A stretch of DNA of 37,699 nt, taken from contig JAJTFQ010000021.1 of assembly GCA_021299955.1 (NCBI GenBank), positions 1-37,699 on the forward strand, given 5' to 3'. Position 1 is the stretch's first letter. Each line of letters begins with the position of its first letter. The translations under genes and the position numbers were made by a program. The notes under the pieces are model-generated. The model was not told the origin of the DNA, made no database searches, and saw only the letters and a list, made by a program, of their open reading frames with translations. The DNA is from Chitinophagaceae bacterium. Its GTDB lineage: Bacteria; Bacteroidota; Bacteroidia; Chitinophagales; Chitinophagaceae. Below, piece after piece: positions 1 to 7,904 of the stretch.

Positions 1-434
1 GTCTTGTGCATGATGCGCTGTACAGTGGCCTCACGGTCCATCAACAGACCCGTTCGGATGATCACTTTGTCTTCCGGTTTCAATTCCACTGCCTCCACTG
101 ACTCCACCTTGACATCAGTGTACTCATTCAGAAACCTCCGGATATCCTCGATCTCCTTGTCTTTCACCACAGCGGGCTTGCCCAGCCAGTAGATGTAATT
201 GATGACCCCGGGTACCATGCGGACCCTCGTTTGCTCCTCCGGCAGGATCCGTACAAAAACGTATGACTTGAACAATGGCTCGTCCACCCACTTCATCCGG
301 TCGCTCCACTTTTTCTTCACCCGGTTGAGTGGACAATAGGACTCTATCCCCTGATCGGAAAGCAGGCCATGAACCTTCTTCTCCCAACGGGGTTTAGTAT
401 AGACCGCGTACCAGTATTTGTTCTTTTTACTCAT
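1..434 (-). CDS. NusG/UpxY-family transcription antiterminator (3' end outside window)
   Basis: About 144 residues are visible before the gene leaves the window. The protein opens MSKKNKYWYAVYTKPRWEKK, the usual N-terminal signature of NusG N-terminal domains (an aromatic-rich 'WYAVYT.PR.EKKV' strand). It continues with 'SYCPLNRVKKKWSDR' and 'LFKSYVFVRI', both typical of the NGN fold and of Bacteroidota UpxY proteins. Specialised NusG paralogues of this kind bind elongating RNA polymerase and promote read-through of long capsule or exopolysaccharide operons. That role fits the neighbouring Wzm/Wzt exporter, but the operon it would serve lies to the left of the window. The KOW domain cannot be seen. 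Start: ATG at 434. A housekeeping NusG is less likely, because secE or ribosomal genes would be expected beside it. Confidence 0.8.
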   Translation of the reverse strand, partial: MSKKNKYWYAVYTKPRWEKKVHGLLSDQGIESYCPLNRVKKKWSDRMKWVDEPLFKSYVFVRILPEEQTRVRMVPGVINYIYWLGKPAVVKDKEIEDIRRFLNEYTDVKVESVEAVELKPEDKVIIRTGLLMDREATVQRIMHK

Positions 435-616
435 GGCTTCGCCACCTCAGTCCCATCAGTCCATGACGGGCCGGGTATGATCGTACACCCATGGCATGGA
501 CATCACACGCCCGCATCCGAAGTTTCGGACGGGGTGAAAACAAAATCCCGAAAGCAATTTTGCAGAACGGAAAGGCGTGTATGTCGACCGATGGGTATAT
601 CGTATTTTTTCTGTCA

Positions 617-624
617 CAAATATA
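617..624 (-). promoter_or_regulatory. Candidate -7 promoter box for the antiterminator gene
   Basis: Read on the minus strand this is TATATTTG, a full match to the Bacteroidota sigma-A -7 consensus TAnnTTTG. No clear TTTG/TTG -33 element is visible at the usual distance, so the match may be fortuitous. Transcription would start near 610. Confidence 0.4.
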
Positions 625-641
625 GCCATTTTTAACATAAA

Positions 642-681
642 GAGCCCTCCGTTGACATCCCGAATGGCGGGAGAAGGGCTC
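642..681 (-). terminator. Nested hairpin, possible terminator of the wzm-wzt-acetyltransferase unit
   Basis: The outer arms GAGCCCT (642-648) and AGGGCTC (675-681) enclose an inner stem TCCCG (658-662) / CGGGA (668-672). On the minus strand it is followed by TTTATGTT, a weak U tract. It lies between the end of the broken acetyltransferase gene and the candidate promoter of the antiterminator gene, a sensible place for a terminator. A leader structure is also possible. Confidence 0.4.
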
Positions 682-800
682 AATTTTCTCATTGATAATC
701 AGTCTTTTTTAAGAAATAATGATCGATACACACACAGGATCCTATCGGCCTGCAGTGCCGGCCTGACGGTCTCGGCCGAAATTGAACCGGACATACCGGG

Positions 801-1312
801 TCACTCAGCCGGAGCTACCCTGCCGTCAGAAAGGAGATAGGACTGCCCCTCGGCCGCACACCAGGCCCTGCCAGTGGAGTCAAAAGATAGCTTCTCTCCC
901 GTGCGACTGATCCATCCGATCTGACGAGGGCGTAGGTCCCGATCTGCACACCACAGACGATGGTCGCGTTCGCACCGACCGTGCAACCCCTGCGCAACAG
1001 GGTACGGCGGAATTCCGACTTCCGCTCTACAAAACTTCTGGGATTGATAACATTCGTAAACACCATGGACGGACCGAGGAATACATCATCCTCCACCTCC
1101 ACTCCATTGTAGACAGACACATTGTTCTGGATCTTCACCCCGTTGCCAATGGTGACCCGGTTGTCGATGAACACGTTCTGACCAATATTGCAGCGTTCAC
1201 CGATCAGGGCTGTGGGCATGATATGACAGAAATGCCATATACTCGTCCCGGTGCCGATGCGGGCGCCTTCATCCACCCATGAACTCGGATGGACATAAAA
1301 AGAATCTTGCAT
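801..1312 (-). pseudogene. Broken WbpD/WlbB-type sugar N-acetyltransferase (left-handed beta-helix)
   Basis: The first ~126 residues match enzymes that N-acetylate UDP-2-acetamido-3-amino-2,3-dideoxyglucuronate for surface glycans. The motifs, in order, are '[14 protein letters not shown]', '[13 protein letters not shown]', '[19 protein letters not shown]', '[14 protein letters not shown]' and '[18 protein letters not shown]'. Family members continue with a last coil of about 21 residues (of the type GAGAVVT..VP.YALVVG.PA) and then '(R)QIGW'. Here the coil is missing and '[13 protein letters not shown]' follows in another frame, ending at 801. The junction is the shared triplet CGT at 924-926. 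The deletion would be about 67 bases, not a multiple of three. Unrepaired, the original frame runs to 815 with an unrelated tail. The lost coil helps form the acetyl-CoA site, so activity is doubtful. It lies downstream of wzt on the same strand. A real deletion and an assembly collapse cannot be told apart here. Confidence 0.75.
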
Positions 1313-1405
1313 GGGTTGGCCTTTTTATCCTCCGGACATGCGCAGAGGTCGGCCAAATTATGACATTTTACGGGAAAGCATCGAGCGGTGCGAAAGGATT
1401 TCTGC

Positions 1406-2707
1406 CTACTCACCTGCAGGCTCGTTGCGCCAGGCGATCGGAGGCAACAGGAACCCCGGACGCTTCTCGAAACCATAGATCGGTGTGATGCCCTCGATGT
1501 TCCGTACCTCCAGGGGTACTTTCAACTGCCCGTTGATGATCCATCTGACATTGTGGATGCAGACGGCAATGTTGATGATGAAGGACCCCTCCCGCAACAG
1601 GTTCGCATCGATCACGGCCTCCGAAGTGTACACGCCCTCTTGCCAGGGCTCGATCGTCTTATAGGAATCATCATGAAAGACCGTGAATAGCGTCATCTCG
1701 CTCTTCTGCTCGATGAAGTCGAAACCCACCCGCAGCCCTGTGACCCGCTTCTTGATGCGATAACGATAGCAGACCTTGATCGGACGGCTGCTCAGGAATA
1801 CCACCCCGTCCGATTGCTCCTGCTGCAGGTCGAAATCAAGAAGCTCAAAGTATTCGTCCTCCGGCAGCGACTTCAGGGATTCACTCAGATCGGAGGATTC
1901 AATCACATGCTGCATGTGGTTGATGTAGTAGTTCAGCCCCTCCTTCACATCTCCATGAAAGTCGACCTGCCCATGCTTCATGACGAGCAGCTTGTTGCAC
2001 AACGAACCGATGGAGATCATGTTATGACTCACGAACAGCACGGTCTTGCCACCCTGGCGGCTCACCTCGCCCATCTTCCCCAAAGATTTCTTCTGGAACT
2101 CGATGTCACCCACGGCCAGCACTTCATCCACGATCAGTATTTCACTCTCCAGATGCGCCGCCACACCAAAGGCCAGTCGCACATACATCCCGCTGCTGTA
2201 GCGTTTCACCGGTGTGTCGATATATCGTTCTACACCTGAGAAATCCACGATCTCATCGAACTTCCGGGTGATCTCATGCTTGGTCATACCCAGGATGGCC
2301 CCGTTCAGGAAGATATTCTCCCGCCCCGTCAGTTCGGGATGGAAACCTGTACCCACCTCGAGCAGACTAGCTACACGGCCCTTGATCCGGATGCGGCCCG
2401 TGCTCGGAGAAGTGGTTCGGCTGAGCACCTTCAGCAGCGTGCTCTTACCCGCACCATTTTTACCGATGATACCGAGGACTTCGCCCTGGGCGACATCGAA
2501 GCCGACATCCTTCAGTGCGAAGACATAGTCACTCGTACCCTTTTTGGATCGGTCATTCACCTCTCCCACCTTGAGCAATGGATCCTCCTTGCCCTGGACA
2601 CGGTACCACCATCGATACAGGTCATCTTTCAGGGTGCCTGTGCCAACAAGGCCAAGGCGATATTGCTTGCTGATATTTTCGACGTTGATGACGGGTCTCA
2701 TAATCAT
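1406..2707 (-). CDS. wzt: Polysaccharide ABC exporter ATP-binding protein (Wzt-type)
   Basis: This is the ATPase of an ABC-2 exporter that moves lipid-linked O-antigen, capsule or teichoic-type glycans across the inner membrane. The nucleotide-binding domain covers roughly residues 1-250. It has Walker A GKNGAGKST (82-90), a signature-like 'YSSGMYVRLAFG' (170-181), Walker B 'ILIVDE' (190-195) followed by 'VLAVGD' typical of the Wzt/TagH/RfbE branch, and the switch His in 'LFVSHN'. The remaining ~180 residues form an extra C-terminal domain of the type that reads the glycan end in Wzt proteins. Its start ATG overlaps the permease stop by one base (TAATG), implying translational coupling. An alternative ATG lies two codons in. 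Confidence 0.9.
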   Translation of the reverse strand: MIMRPVINVENISKQYRLGLVGTGTLKDDLYRWWYRVQGKEDPLLKVGEVNDRSKKGTSDYVFALKDVGFDVAQGEVLGIIGKNGAGKSTLLKVLSRTTSPSTGRIRIKGRVASLLEVGTGFHPELTGRENIFLNGAILGMTKHEITRKFDEIVDFSGVERYIDTPVKRYSSGMYVRLAFGVAAHLESEILIVDEVLAVGDIEFQKKSLGKMGEVSRQGGKTVLFVSHNMISIGSLCNKLLVMKHGQVDFHGDVKEGLNYYINHMQHVIESSDLSESLKSLPEDEYFELLDFDLQQEQSDGVVFLSSRPIKVCYRYRIKKRVTGLRVGFDFIEQKSEMTLFTVFHDDSYKTIEPWQEGVYTSEAVIDANLLREGSFIINIAVCIHNVRWIINGQLKVPLEVRNIEGITPIYGFEKRPGFLLPPIAWRNEPAGE

Positions 2708-3576
2708 TATACGGTATCCATGAAAGTTTTCTCCACCCGGTTGAACACGACGATCCCAAATACGAGGATCAATGCCATGACACCGAAACTATAGGCCAAA
2801 CCGGGCAGACTCAGTTCGCCCGCTCCGAGATACACATGACGGAAGGCCTCCACCAGCCATGAGATAGGATTTGCCTGGATCAGCCAGCGATACTTTTCAT
2901 CCATCGATGAAATAGGATAAATGACCGGCGTGGCATACATCAGCAACTGGATCCCGAAGGTGATCAGAAAGAAGAGATCCCGATATTTCGTGGTCATCGC
3001 CGACAAGATGAGGCCCAGACCCAGTGCCAGTCCCGCCAGGATCAACACCACCACCGGTGTGACCCAGAGAATGCCAGGGAGGTCAGGATGCACGTTCGAA
3101 CCACTGAGGGTATAATACACCAGGAATCCCACGAAAAGCAGGAACTGCACACCAAACTTCGCGAGACCGGAAATGGCGCGCGACAGCGGCATCACCAGCC
3201 GGGGGAAATACACCTTACCAAAGATGCTCGCATTGACAGTGAAGGTGTTGCTGGTATTCGTCAGGCAGTCAGAAAAGTAATTCCACAGGGTGATGCCCGA
3301 CATGTAGAACAACACCTGCGGCAACCCGTCGGTCGATATCTTGGCAATATTGCCGAAGATGATCGTGAAAGTGATGGTCGTCAACAGCGGCTGGATGAAG
3401 AACCACAAAGGACCAAGGATGGTCTGCTTGTACACCGATACCAGGTCGCGGCGCACAAACATCATGAGCAGGTATCCATATCCCCATACCTCTCGAAGAT
3501 TCAGGGAGAAGAGACTTGACCGGGGTTCGATCACCATGTCCCAATCCTCCGCAAACTGATTTTTTTCCGAATTCAT
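2707..3576 (-). CDS. wzm: Polysaccharide ABC exporter permease (Wzm/TagG-type)
   Basis: An inner-membrane ABC-2 permease of 289 residues that forms the glycan channel with the downstream ATPase. Typical features are the amphipathic N-terminus before 'FVRRDLVSVYKQTILGPLWFFIQPLL', about six hydrophobic segments, 'NASIFGKVYFPRLVMPLS' in the first cytoplasmic loop, and the late motif 'YATPVIYP...W.IQANPISWLVEAFRH'. The ATG at 3576 is chosen; an in-frame GTG at 3597 would add seven residues. The two-gene Wzm-Wzt order with a C-terminally extended Wzt suggests ABC-dependent export of a finished O-antigen-like chain. The damaged acetyltransferase follows on the same strand. Confidence 0.9.
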   Translation of the reverse strand: MNSEKNQFAEDWDMVIEPRSSLFSLNLREVWGYGYLLMMFVRRDLVSVYKQTILGPLWFFIQPLLTTITFTIIFGNIAKISTDGLPQVLFYMSGITLWNYFSDCLTNTSNTFTVNASIFGKVYFPRLVMPLSRAISGLAKFGVQFLLFVGFLVYYTLSGSNVHPDLPGILWVTPVVVLILAGLALGLGLILSAMTTKYRDLFFLITFGIQLLMYATPVIYPISSMDEKYRWLIQANPISWLVEAFRHVYLGAGELSLPGLAYSFGVMALILVFGIVVFNRVEKTFMDTV

Positions 3577-3752
3577 GCTTTTTCCATTCTGTCGCACAAT
3601 GCGACTTTGTAACGAAGTGTCCGTTCGAGCCGTGAATACGTAACACCTGAGTAGGCCACGGACGCACGGATGAACACCCTCTCAAAACGGCGGACCCGCG
3701 ATTCTATTGCCCGGCAACAGACATGCACCGGAAAAAAGACCCCGCCGGGACG

Positions 3753-3787
3753 CAAATGTAACCGCCGCCGGACGAACCGCCGCCCAA
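3753..3787 (-). promoter_or_regulatory. Candidate promoter of wzm-wzt
   Basis: On the minus strand there is TACATTTG (3753-3760), a full TAnnTTTG match. TTGG lies 23 bases upstream (3784-3787), at the long end of accepted spacing. It would give a leader of about 170 bases. The 3577-3875 gap otherwise holds only the divergent upstream region of the next gene. Confidence 0.4.
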
Positions 3788-3875
3788 CCAATATGTTTTA
3801 CGCATTTTTCTGTAAATGAGATAAATACTATCATTGGATTACGTTAACCGATCGCATAATACACAACTCCGCAGC

Positions 3876-5024
3876 ATGCAGGAACGCTATCCCTCGCTCG
3901 ATGTCTTCCGTGGCGCCACCGTGGCACTGATGATCCTGGTGAACAACCCGGGTAGCTGGTCGCACATCTACTCGCCACTGGCTCATGCCTCCTGGCATGG
4001 TGCTACGCCCACCGATCTCGTGTTTCCCTTCTTCCTCTTCGCCGTCGGCAACGCCCTCGCCTTTGTCATGCCCCGGTTCGAACAGTCCGGGCCCCTTGTC
4101 TTCCGAAACAAAGTGTTACGACGTACCCTGCTGATCTTCGGGATCGGCCTGCTGCTCAACGCCTTCCCCTTCGTGCGCTATGATGCAGAAGGACACCTCG
4201 TAATGAAACAATGGGAAAATCTCCGGATCATGGGCGTACTGCAACGCATCGCCCTCTGCTATCTCCTGGCGGCGACCTTCGCCTTCCGGTGGAAAGAACG
4301 CGGAACGCTGGTCACAGGCGGCATCCTGCTGATGGGCTACTGGCTGCTCTGCCTGGGACTGGGTACACCGGGCGATCCCTTCAGCCTCGAAGGATACTTC
4401 GGAAATACAGTAGATCGCGCCATCCTGGGCGAATCTCACCTCTATCGCGGCGAAGGTGTACCCTTCGATCCGGAAGGCCTCATGAGCACCCTGCCCGCCG
4501 CCGTGAACACCATGTTCGGCTATCTCACCGGTGCATACATCATACGCAAGGGACGCAACTGGGAAATGCTCTCCAACCTTTATGCAGCCGGCCTCGTGCT
4601 GGTCTTCACCGGTCTGTCATGGGGACTGCTCTTCCCCGTAAACAAGAAGATATGGACCAGCTCATACGTATTGTACACGGTCGGGCTTGCGATGTGTGTG
4701 CTGGGGATCTTCATCCACCTGCTCGAATTCAGAAGATCCGAAGGCGGCTGGAGCCGCTTCTTCCTGGTATTCGGACGCAATCCGCTCTTCATCTTTGTGC
4801 TCAGCGGCGTGGTGGCCAAGACCTACGGACTTTTCCGCATCGAAGACGGCATGAAAGATGGCCGGCCCGTCTTTCGCGGACTCGGAAACTGGATGTACGA
4901 ACATCTCTTCTCACCGCTGTTCGGTCAACTGAACGGATCATTGATGTATGCCCTGGCACACATCCTCGTATTCTGGCTGATCTGTCGCTGGCTGGATCGC
5001 AAAAATATCTACATCAGGGTCTGA
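3876..5024 (+). CDS. DUF5009/NagX-like membrane acyltransferase, copy 1
   Basis: A polytopic inner-membrane protein of 382 residues related to the heparan-alpha-glucosaminide N-acetyltransferase (HGSNAT)/NagX group, which transfers acetyl groups to amino sugars across a membrane. It opens with 'RYPSLDVFRGATV' and has the conserved 'HASWHGATPTDLVFPFFLF' near residues 37-55, with two His candidates for the acyl-carrying residue. Later come 'GVLQRIALCY', 'FDPEGLMSTLPA', 'LFPVNKKIWTSSY' and 'GRNPLFIF'. About ten hydrophobic segments follow. The ATG at 3876 is preferred because it matches the N-terminus of the second copy (9555-10673); an in-frame TTG at 3834 would add 14 residues. The epimerase-like gene follows after 52 bases and may be co-transcribed. 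The substrate is unknown. Confidence 0.8.
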   Translation: MQERYPSLDVFRGATVALMILVNNPGSWSHIYSPLAHASWHGATPTDLVFPFFLFAVGNALAFVMPRFEQSGPLVFRNKVLRRTLLIFGIGLLLNAFPFVRYDAEGHLVMKQWENLRIMGVLQRIALCYLLAATFAFRWKERGTLVTGGILLMGYWLLCLGLGTPGDPFSLEGYFGNTVDRAILGESHLYRGEGVPFDPEGLMSTLPAAVNTMFGYLTGAYIIRKGRNWEMLSNLYAAGLVLVFTGLSWGLLFPVNKKIWTSSYVLYTVGLAMCVLGIFIHLLEFRRSEGGWSRFFLVFGRNPLFIFVLSGVVAKTYGLFRIEDGMKDGRPVFRGLGNWMYEHLFSPLFGQLNGSLMYALAHILVFWLICRWLDRKNIYIRV

Positions 5025-5076
5025 CCCCTCCATACACTTCCGCTTCTTCCGTATTTTCACCTTTCAAACACCCATC

Positions 5077-6030
5077 ATGCGATTCACCATCACCCACCAC
5101 GCCGAACAAGGCTGGAACGAAGTGAGACTGACCGACACCCTGCGTGGAACCATCGCTTCCGTCATTCCTTCTGCCGGCGCCCTGCTCAACGGCTTCAGTG
5201 TGGAACGATCACGTGTCCGCACGAACATCATCGATGGTTTCCGGAATGCGGAAGACTGGCGGGCCCGCATCGAACAGGGCTTCCAGAGCGCAAAATTGTC
5301 GCCCTTCGTCTGCCGCCTGCGCGACAGCACCTACCGGTGGATGGGAGCCGAACTATGTGTCGAGAAATTCAGCCTCAACGGATCAGCGATCCATGGCATC
5401 CTGTACGACGCTCCCTTCGTGACCGTTGACGAGAAGATCCACCCCGATTTTGCCGAGATCGAACTACTCCACAGCTACAAGGGCGACATCCCCGGCTATC
5501 CCTTCGCATACGACTGCTACATCCGTTACCGCCTGCTGGCAGACGACAGCCTCATCGTCACTACGGCCATCCATAACCGAAACACGACTTCTATACCCGT
5601 CGCAGACGGATGGCATCCATACTTCACCCTGGGCGCAAAGGTCGACGACCTGACCCTGCAATTCCACGCTAAGGGGCAGATGGAATACGACACGGCACTC
5701 CTGCCGACAGGACGTATCCTGGACATGAACGAATGGGCAAACCCACGCCCGATCGGAGACACACAACTGGATGATGGTTTCTTACTGGATTTCGGTTATG
5801 CGCAACCGTTATGCACCCTGTCGAACCCCACGACCGGCATGTATGTAGCCTTTCACCCGGAGCCCTCATATCCGTATCTGCAACTCTACATCCCACCTCA
5901 CCGGAACAGCATCGCCATTGAGAACCTCAGTGCTGCACCCGACGCATTCAACAATGGGATGGGACTGATCACGCTGGAACCTGACCATACCCGCACGTTC
6001 TCCGTCCGCTTCGCCATCGGTATCCGCTAA
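5077..6030 (+). CDS. Aldose 1-epimerase family protein (mutarotase-like)
   Basis: A protein of 317 residues with the galactose-mutarotase fold, predicted to interconvert alpha and beta anomers of a sugar or sugar phosphate. Visible family marks are 'AIHGILYD' (His near 106), 'DGWHPYF' (His near 180, the usual second active-site His), and a late 'IENLSAAPDAFNNG' in which the Glu sits where the catalytic base is expected. No signal peptide is seen, so it is probably cytoplasmic. It follows the DUF5009 gene closely on the same strand, suggesting a shared sugar-handling role. It ends about 40 bases from the convergent umuC. The exact sugar cannot be read from the sequence. Confidence 0.82.
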   Translation: MRFTITHHAEQGWNEVRLTDTLRGTIASVIPSAGALLNGFSVERSRVRTNIIDGFRNAEDWRARIEQGFQSAKLSPFVCRLRDSTYRWMGAELCVEKFSLNGSAIHGILYDAPFVTVDEKIHPDFAEIELLHSYKGDIPGYPFAYDCYIRYRLLADDSLIVTTAIHNRNTTSIPVADGWHPYFTLGAKVDDLTLQFHAKGQMEYDTALLPTGRILDMNEWANPRPIGDTQLDDGFLLDFGYAQPLCTLSNPTTGMYVAFHPEPSYPYLQLYIPPHRNSIAIENLSAAPDAFNNGMGLITLEPDHTRTFSVRFAIGIR

Positions 6031-6070
6031 CGACCGCCCTACGCGTACCCCTGAACCCTGTCGTACACGA

Positions 6071-7369
6071 TCAGTGCACTTCATAGATCTCCGCCCAGCG
6101 CGTGGTGAAGCGCCGGCTGCGGAGCTCCTGACGCATCTTCCAGTTGCGCGTCATGCCCGAGGCGGCATATTTGACGATGTCGTCGCGCATACTGACATTT
6201 AGGTTGTCGATCGCATCCATCAGTCCCTTCGCCCGGCCCGGCTCCGAAGGCATGAAGAGGTTGCCCTGGATGGCGACGTCCGGGACCAGTCCCCCAAGTA
6301 TCACTCCGGCCTTCAGATACTTCATGCCGGGTCGGTACAATTGCTCGACCAGCGGCAGGGTGAATGCCGTCAGCTCATGCGTCACCGAGGTCGGCCGCGG
6401 CAGTACGGCATACCGGTGATCGCTCCGGGGCTCATAGACATAACTGCCCGAACTGCCGCCACTCGTCACCACAAAAACATCCACGGTCGTCGCCGCCGAA
6501 TGCTGCCGCCGCAGCTTCTCCGCCGCCCGGGCCGTATACGTGGCCACCGCCTCGCGTAATGCCCCCGCATCAAAGACCGGAGCACCGAACATCCGCGTCG
6601 TGGCGATCATCTGCTTCTTCTCCAGCGGATCCTTTAACGCGATGCAGGCATGCCCCCGTAATTCCCGGATCAGACGCACCCCGACCACACCACCCAGCTG
6701 TCGGCGCGCCCACTCCTCCGGCATCTGACGCAGCTGCCAGGCCGTCCGAATACCATAATGATCACGCAGCCGCACCGCGTACCGGCGACCGATCCCCCAG
6801 AGATCCCCCACCTCCGTTCGCTCCAACGCCTCACGGATCGCGTCCTCCGAATCGAGCACCATCACACAGTTCGTCGCCTGCTTGTCCTTCTTCGCCAGTT
6901 TATTCGCCACCTTGCTCAATAGCTTCGTTGGCGCCAGACCCACAGACACCCGGATCCCCGTCCACTCCTCGACCACCATCCTCAGATGCATCGCAAAGGA
7001 TACCAAGCGGTCCGCCGGAATATGCCGCAGATCCAGAAAAGCCTCGTCCACCGAATAGACCTCCACCCGCTCATGAAGCCCCTCCGTGTCATCCATCAGA
7101 TGGCGCAACGTGTCCATCACCCGCATACTCATGTCGCCATACAAATGATAGTTCGATGAAAAAGCCGAAACTCCATGCGTCCGGAGCAGATCCCTGCACT
7201 GATAGAACGGTACGCCCATGTCTATGCCCAGCGACTTCGCCTCATCCGTCCGAGCAATGATGCAACCATCATTATTACTCAACACCACCACCGGCTGCGC
7301 CTGCAGATCCGGCCTGAACAATCGCTCACAGGAACAATAAAAACTGTTGCAGTCCACAATGCCCATCAT
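6071..7369 (-). CDS. umuC: Y-family DNA polymerase, UmuC-type (Pol V catalytic subunit)
   Basis: A translesion polymerase of 432 residues that copies across damaged template bases. The palm residues are intact: 'GIVDCNSFYCSCE' near the start, with the first metal-binding Asp, and 'VYSVDEAFLDL' with the DE pair. 'SVGLAPTKLLSKVANKLAKK' and 'LWGIGRRYAVRL' complete the palm and helix-hairpin-helix region. The UmuC C-terminal extension is present. It includes 'IQGNLF' near residues 367-372, which resembles the beta-clamp motif QLNLF of the E. coli protein. Two consecutive ATG codons (7369, 7366) are possible starts. It lies 29 bases downstream of umuD in a two-gene operon. Nothing suggests that this polymerase itself is inactive. 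Confidence 0.95.
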   Translation of the reverse strand: MMGIVDCNSFYCSCERLFRPDLQAQPVVVLSNNDGCIIARTDEAKSLGIDMGVPFYQCRDLLRTHGVSAFSSNYHLYGDMSMRVMDTLRHLMDDTEGLHERVEVYSVDEAFLDLRHIPADRLVSFAMHLRMVVEEWTGIRVSVGLAPTKLLSKVANKLAKKDKQATNCVMVLDSEDAIREALERTEVGDLWGIGRRYAVRLRDHYGIRTAWQLRQMPEEWARRQLGGVVGVRLIRELRGHACIALKDPLEKKQMIATTRMFGAPVFDAGALREAVATYTARAAEKLRRQHSAATTVDVFVVTSGGSSGSYVYEPRSDHRYAVLPRPTSVTHELTAFTLPLVEQLYRPGMKYLKAGVILGGLVPDVAIQGNLFMPSEPGRAKGLMDAIDNLNVSMRDDIVKYAASGMTRNWKMRQELRSRRFTTRWAEIYEVH

Positions 7370-7398
7370 ACCGCCTCCTTAATGATTTGTCGAACAGG

Positions 7399-7830
7399 TC
7401 ACAACGCATGGATCACATAGGTCACCACACCCCAGACCGAAAACTCTGCGTAGGGATCCACGTCGATCGTCGCCAGCCGGGGCGTCTCCGGGATCAGCCG
7501 GACACGGTTCAAGGTCCGCTCCAGCCGACGGATCAGCATATCCCCGTTCAGGGTCGCAATCACCACCCTACCACTCACAGGCTTCAGGCTCCGGTCCACG
7601 ATCACCACATCTCCGTCAAAAATGCCGGCCCCCGTCATCGCATCGCCCCGCACCCGCATAAAAAAAGTAGCCGGCTTGTTGCGCACGAGTTGCTCATTCA
7701 GATCGATCCCGCGCTCAGCATAGTCGTCCGTCGCCGCTCCGAAGCCGGTGGCCGCCGCCGTGCGGACCTGCTGCTGCGTGTATTGCCGCGTACCCTGGTA
7801 CGCGGCCCCTGATATCACTTCTCCATCCAT
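7399..7830 (-). CDS. umuD: UmuD-like S24 protein lacking the catalytic Ser-Lys dyad
   Basis: A protein of 143 residues aligned along its length with UmuD. The cleavage-region neighbourhood 'TGFGAATDDYAERGIDLNEQL' parallels E. coli 'CGFPSPAADYVEQRIDLNQ'. It is followed by 'ATFFMRVRGDAMTGAGIFDGDVVIVDR' and ends 'VWGVVTYVIHAL'. In UmuD/LexA the serine is in 'GDSM' and the lysine in 'TVKKL'. Here these read GDAM (Ala64, codon GCG) and 'LIRRL' (Arg101-Arg102, codons CGT CGG). Both self-cleavage residues are therefore replaced. UmuD normally cuts itself on RecA filaments to give UmuD', which activates UmuC. This copy is predicted not to cut. It may act as a constitutive scaffold or inhibitor, or be cleaved by another protein. 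There is no DNA-binding N-terminal domain, so it is not a LexA repressor. Confidence 0.88.
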   Translation of the reverse strand: MDGEVISGAAYQGTRQYTQQQVRTAAATGFGAATDDYAERGIDLNEQLVRNKPATFFMRVRGDAMTGAGIFDGDVVIVDRSLKPVSGRVVIATLNGDMLIRRLERTLNRVRLIPETPRLATIDVDPYAEFSVWGVVTYVIHAL

Positions 7831-7840
7831 GAGTATATTT

Positions 7841-7880
7841 TTTGAAATACTAAATTATTTAGTAATTTCATGCTAAACAA
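7841..7880. promoter_or_regulatory. Divergent umuD / 7905-gene promoters sharing one palindromic operator
   Basis: A perfect inverted repeat TACTAAATTATTTAGTA (7848-7864, 8-bp arms around one central base) lies in an AT-rich island. Minus strand, towards umuD: TTG (7878-7880), 20-base spacer, TAATTTAG (7850-7857), which is inside the palindrome. Plus strand, towards 7905: TTTG (7841-7844), 18-base spacer, TAATTTCA (7863-7870), overlapping the palindrome end. Both -7 boxes deviate from TAnnTTTG only in the last two positions. A repressor bound at the palindrome would cover both promoters, so the two units are probably switched together, plausibly by DNA damage. The protein that binds is unknown; no lexA gene is in the window. 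Confidence 0.6.
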
Positions 7881-7904
7881 TTTATCACAGAAATTTATTT
7901 CCCC

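Larger units (their letters stand above)
435..800. other. Non-coding stretch upstream of the antiterminator
   Basis: No convincing gene is seen here on either strand. The short open frames have no recognisable motif and cross the hairpin. The segment holds a nested hairpin (642-681) and a -7-like box (617-624) facing the antiterminator gene. This implies a leader of roughly 170 bases, long for this phylum and therefore a possible site for regulation of the downstream operon. Confidence 0.5.

Noticed and set aside
4211-5125. A 304-codon frame overlapping the first DUF5009 gene in another phase
   Set aside because: Arg/Pro/His-rich shadow of a conserved membrane protein gene.
7399-7830. Reading the umuD-like gene as a LexA repressor
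   Set aside because: There is no helix-turn-helix domain; the N-terminus is only about 40 residues and aligns with the UmuD arm.
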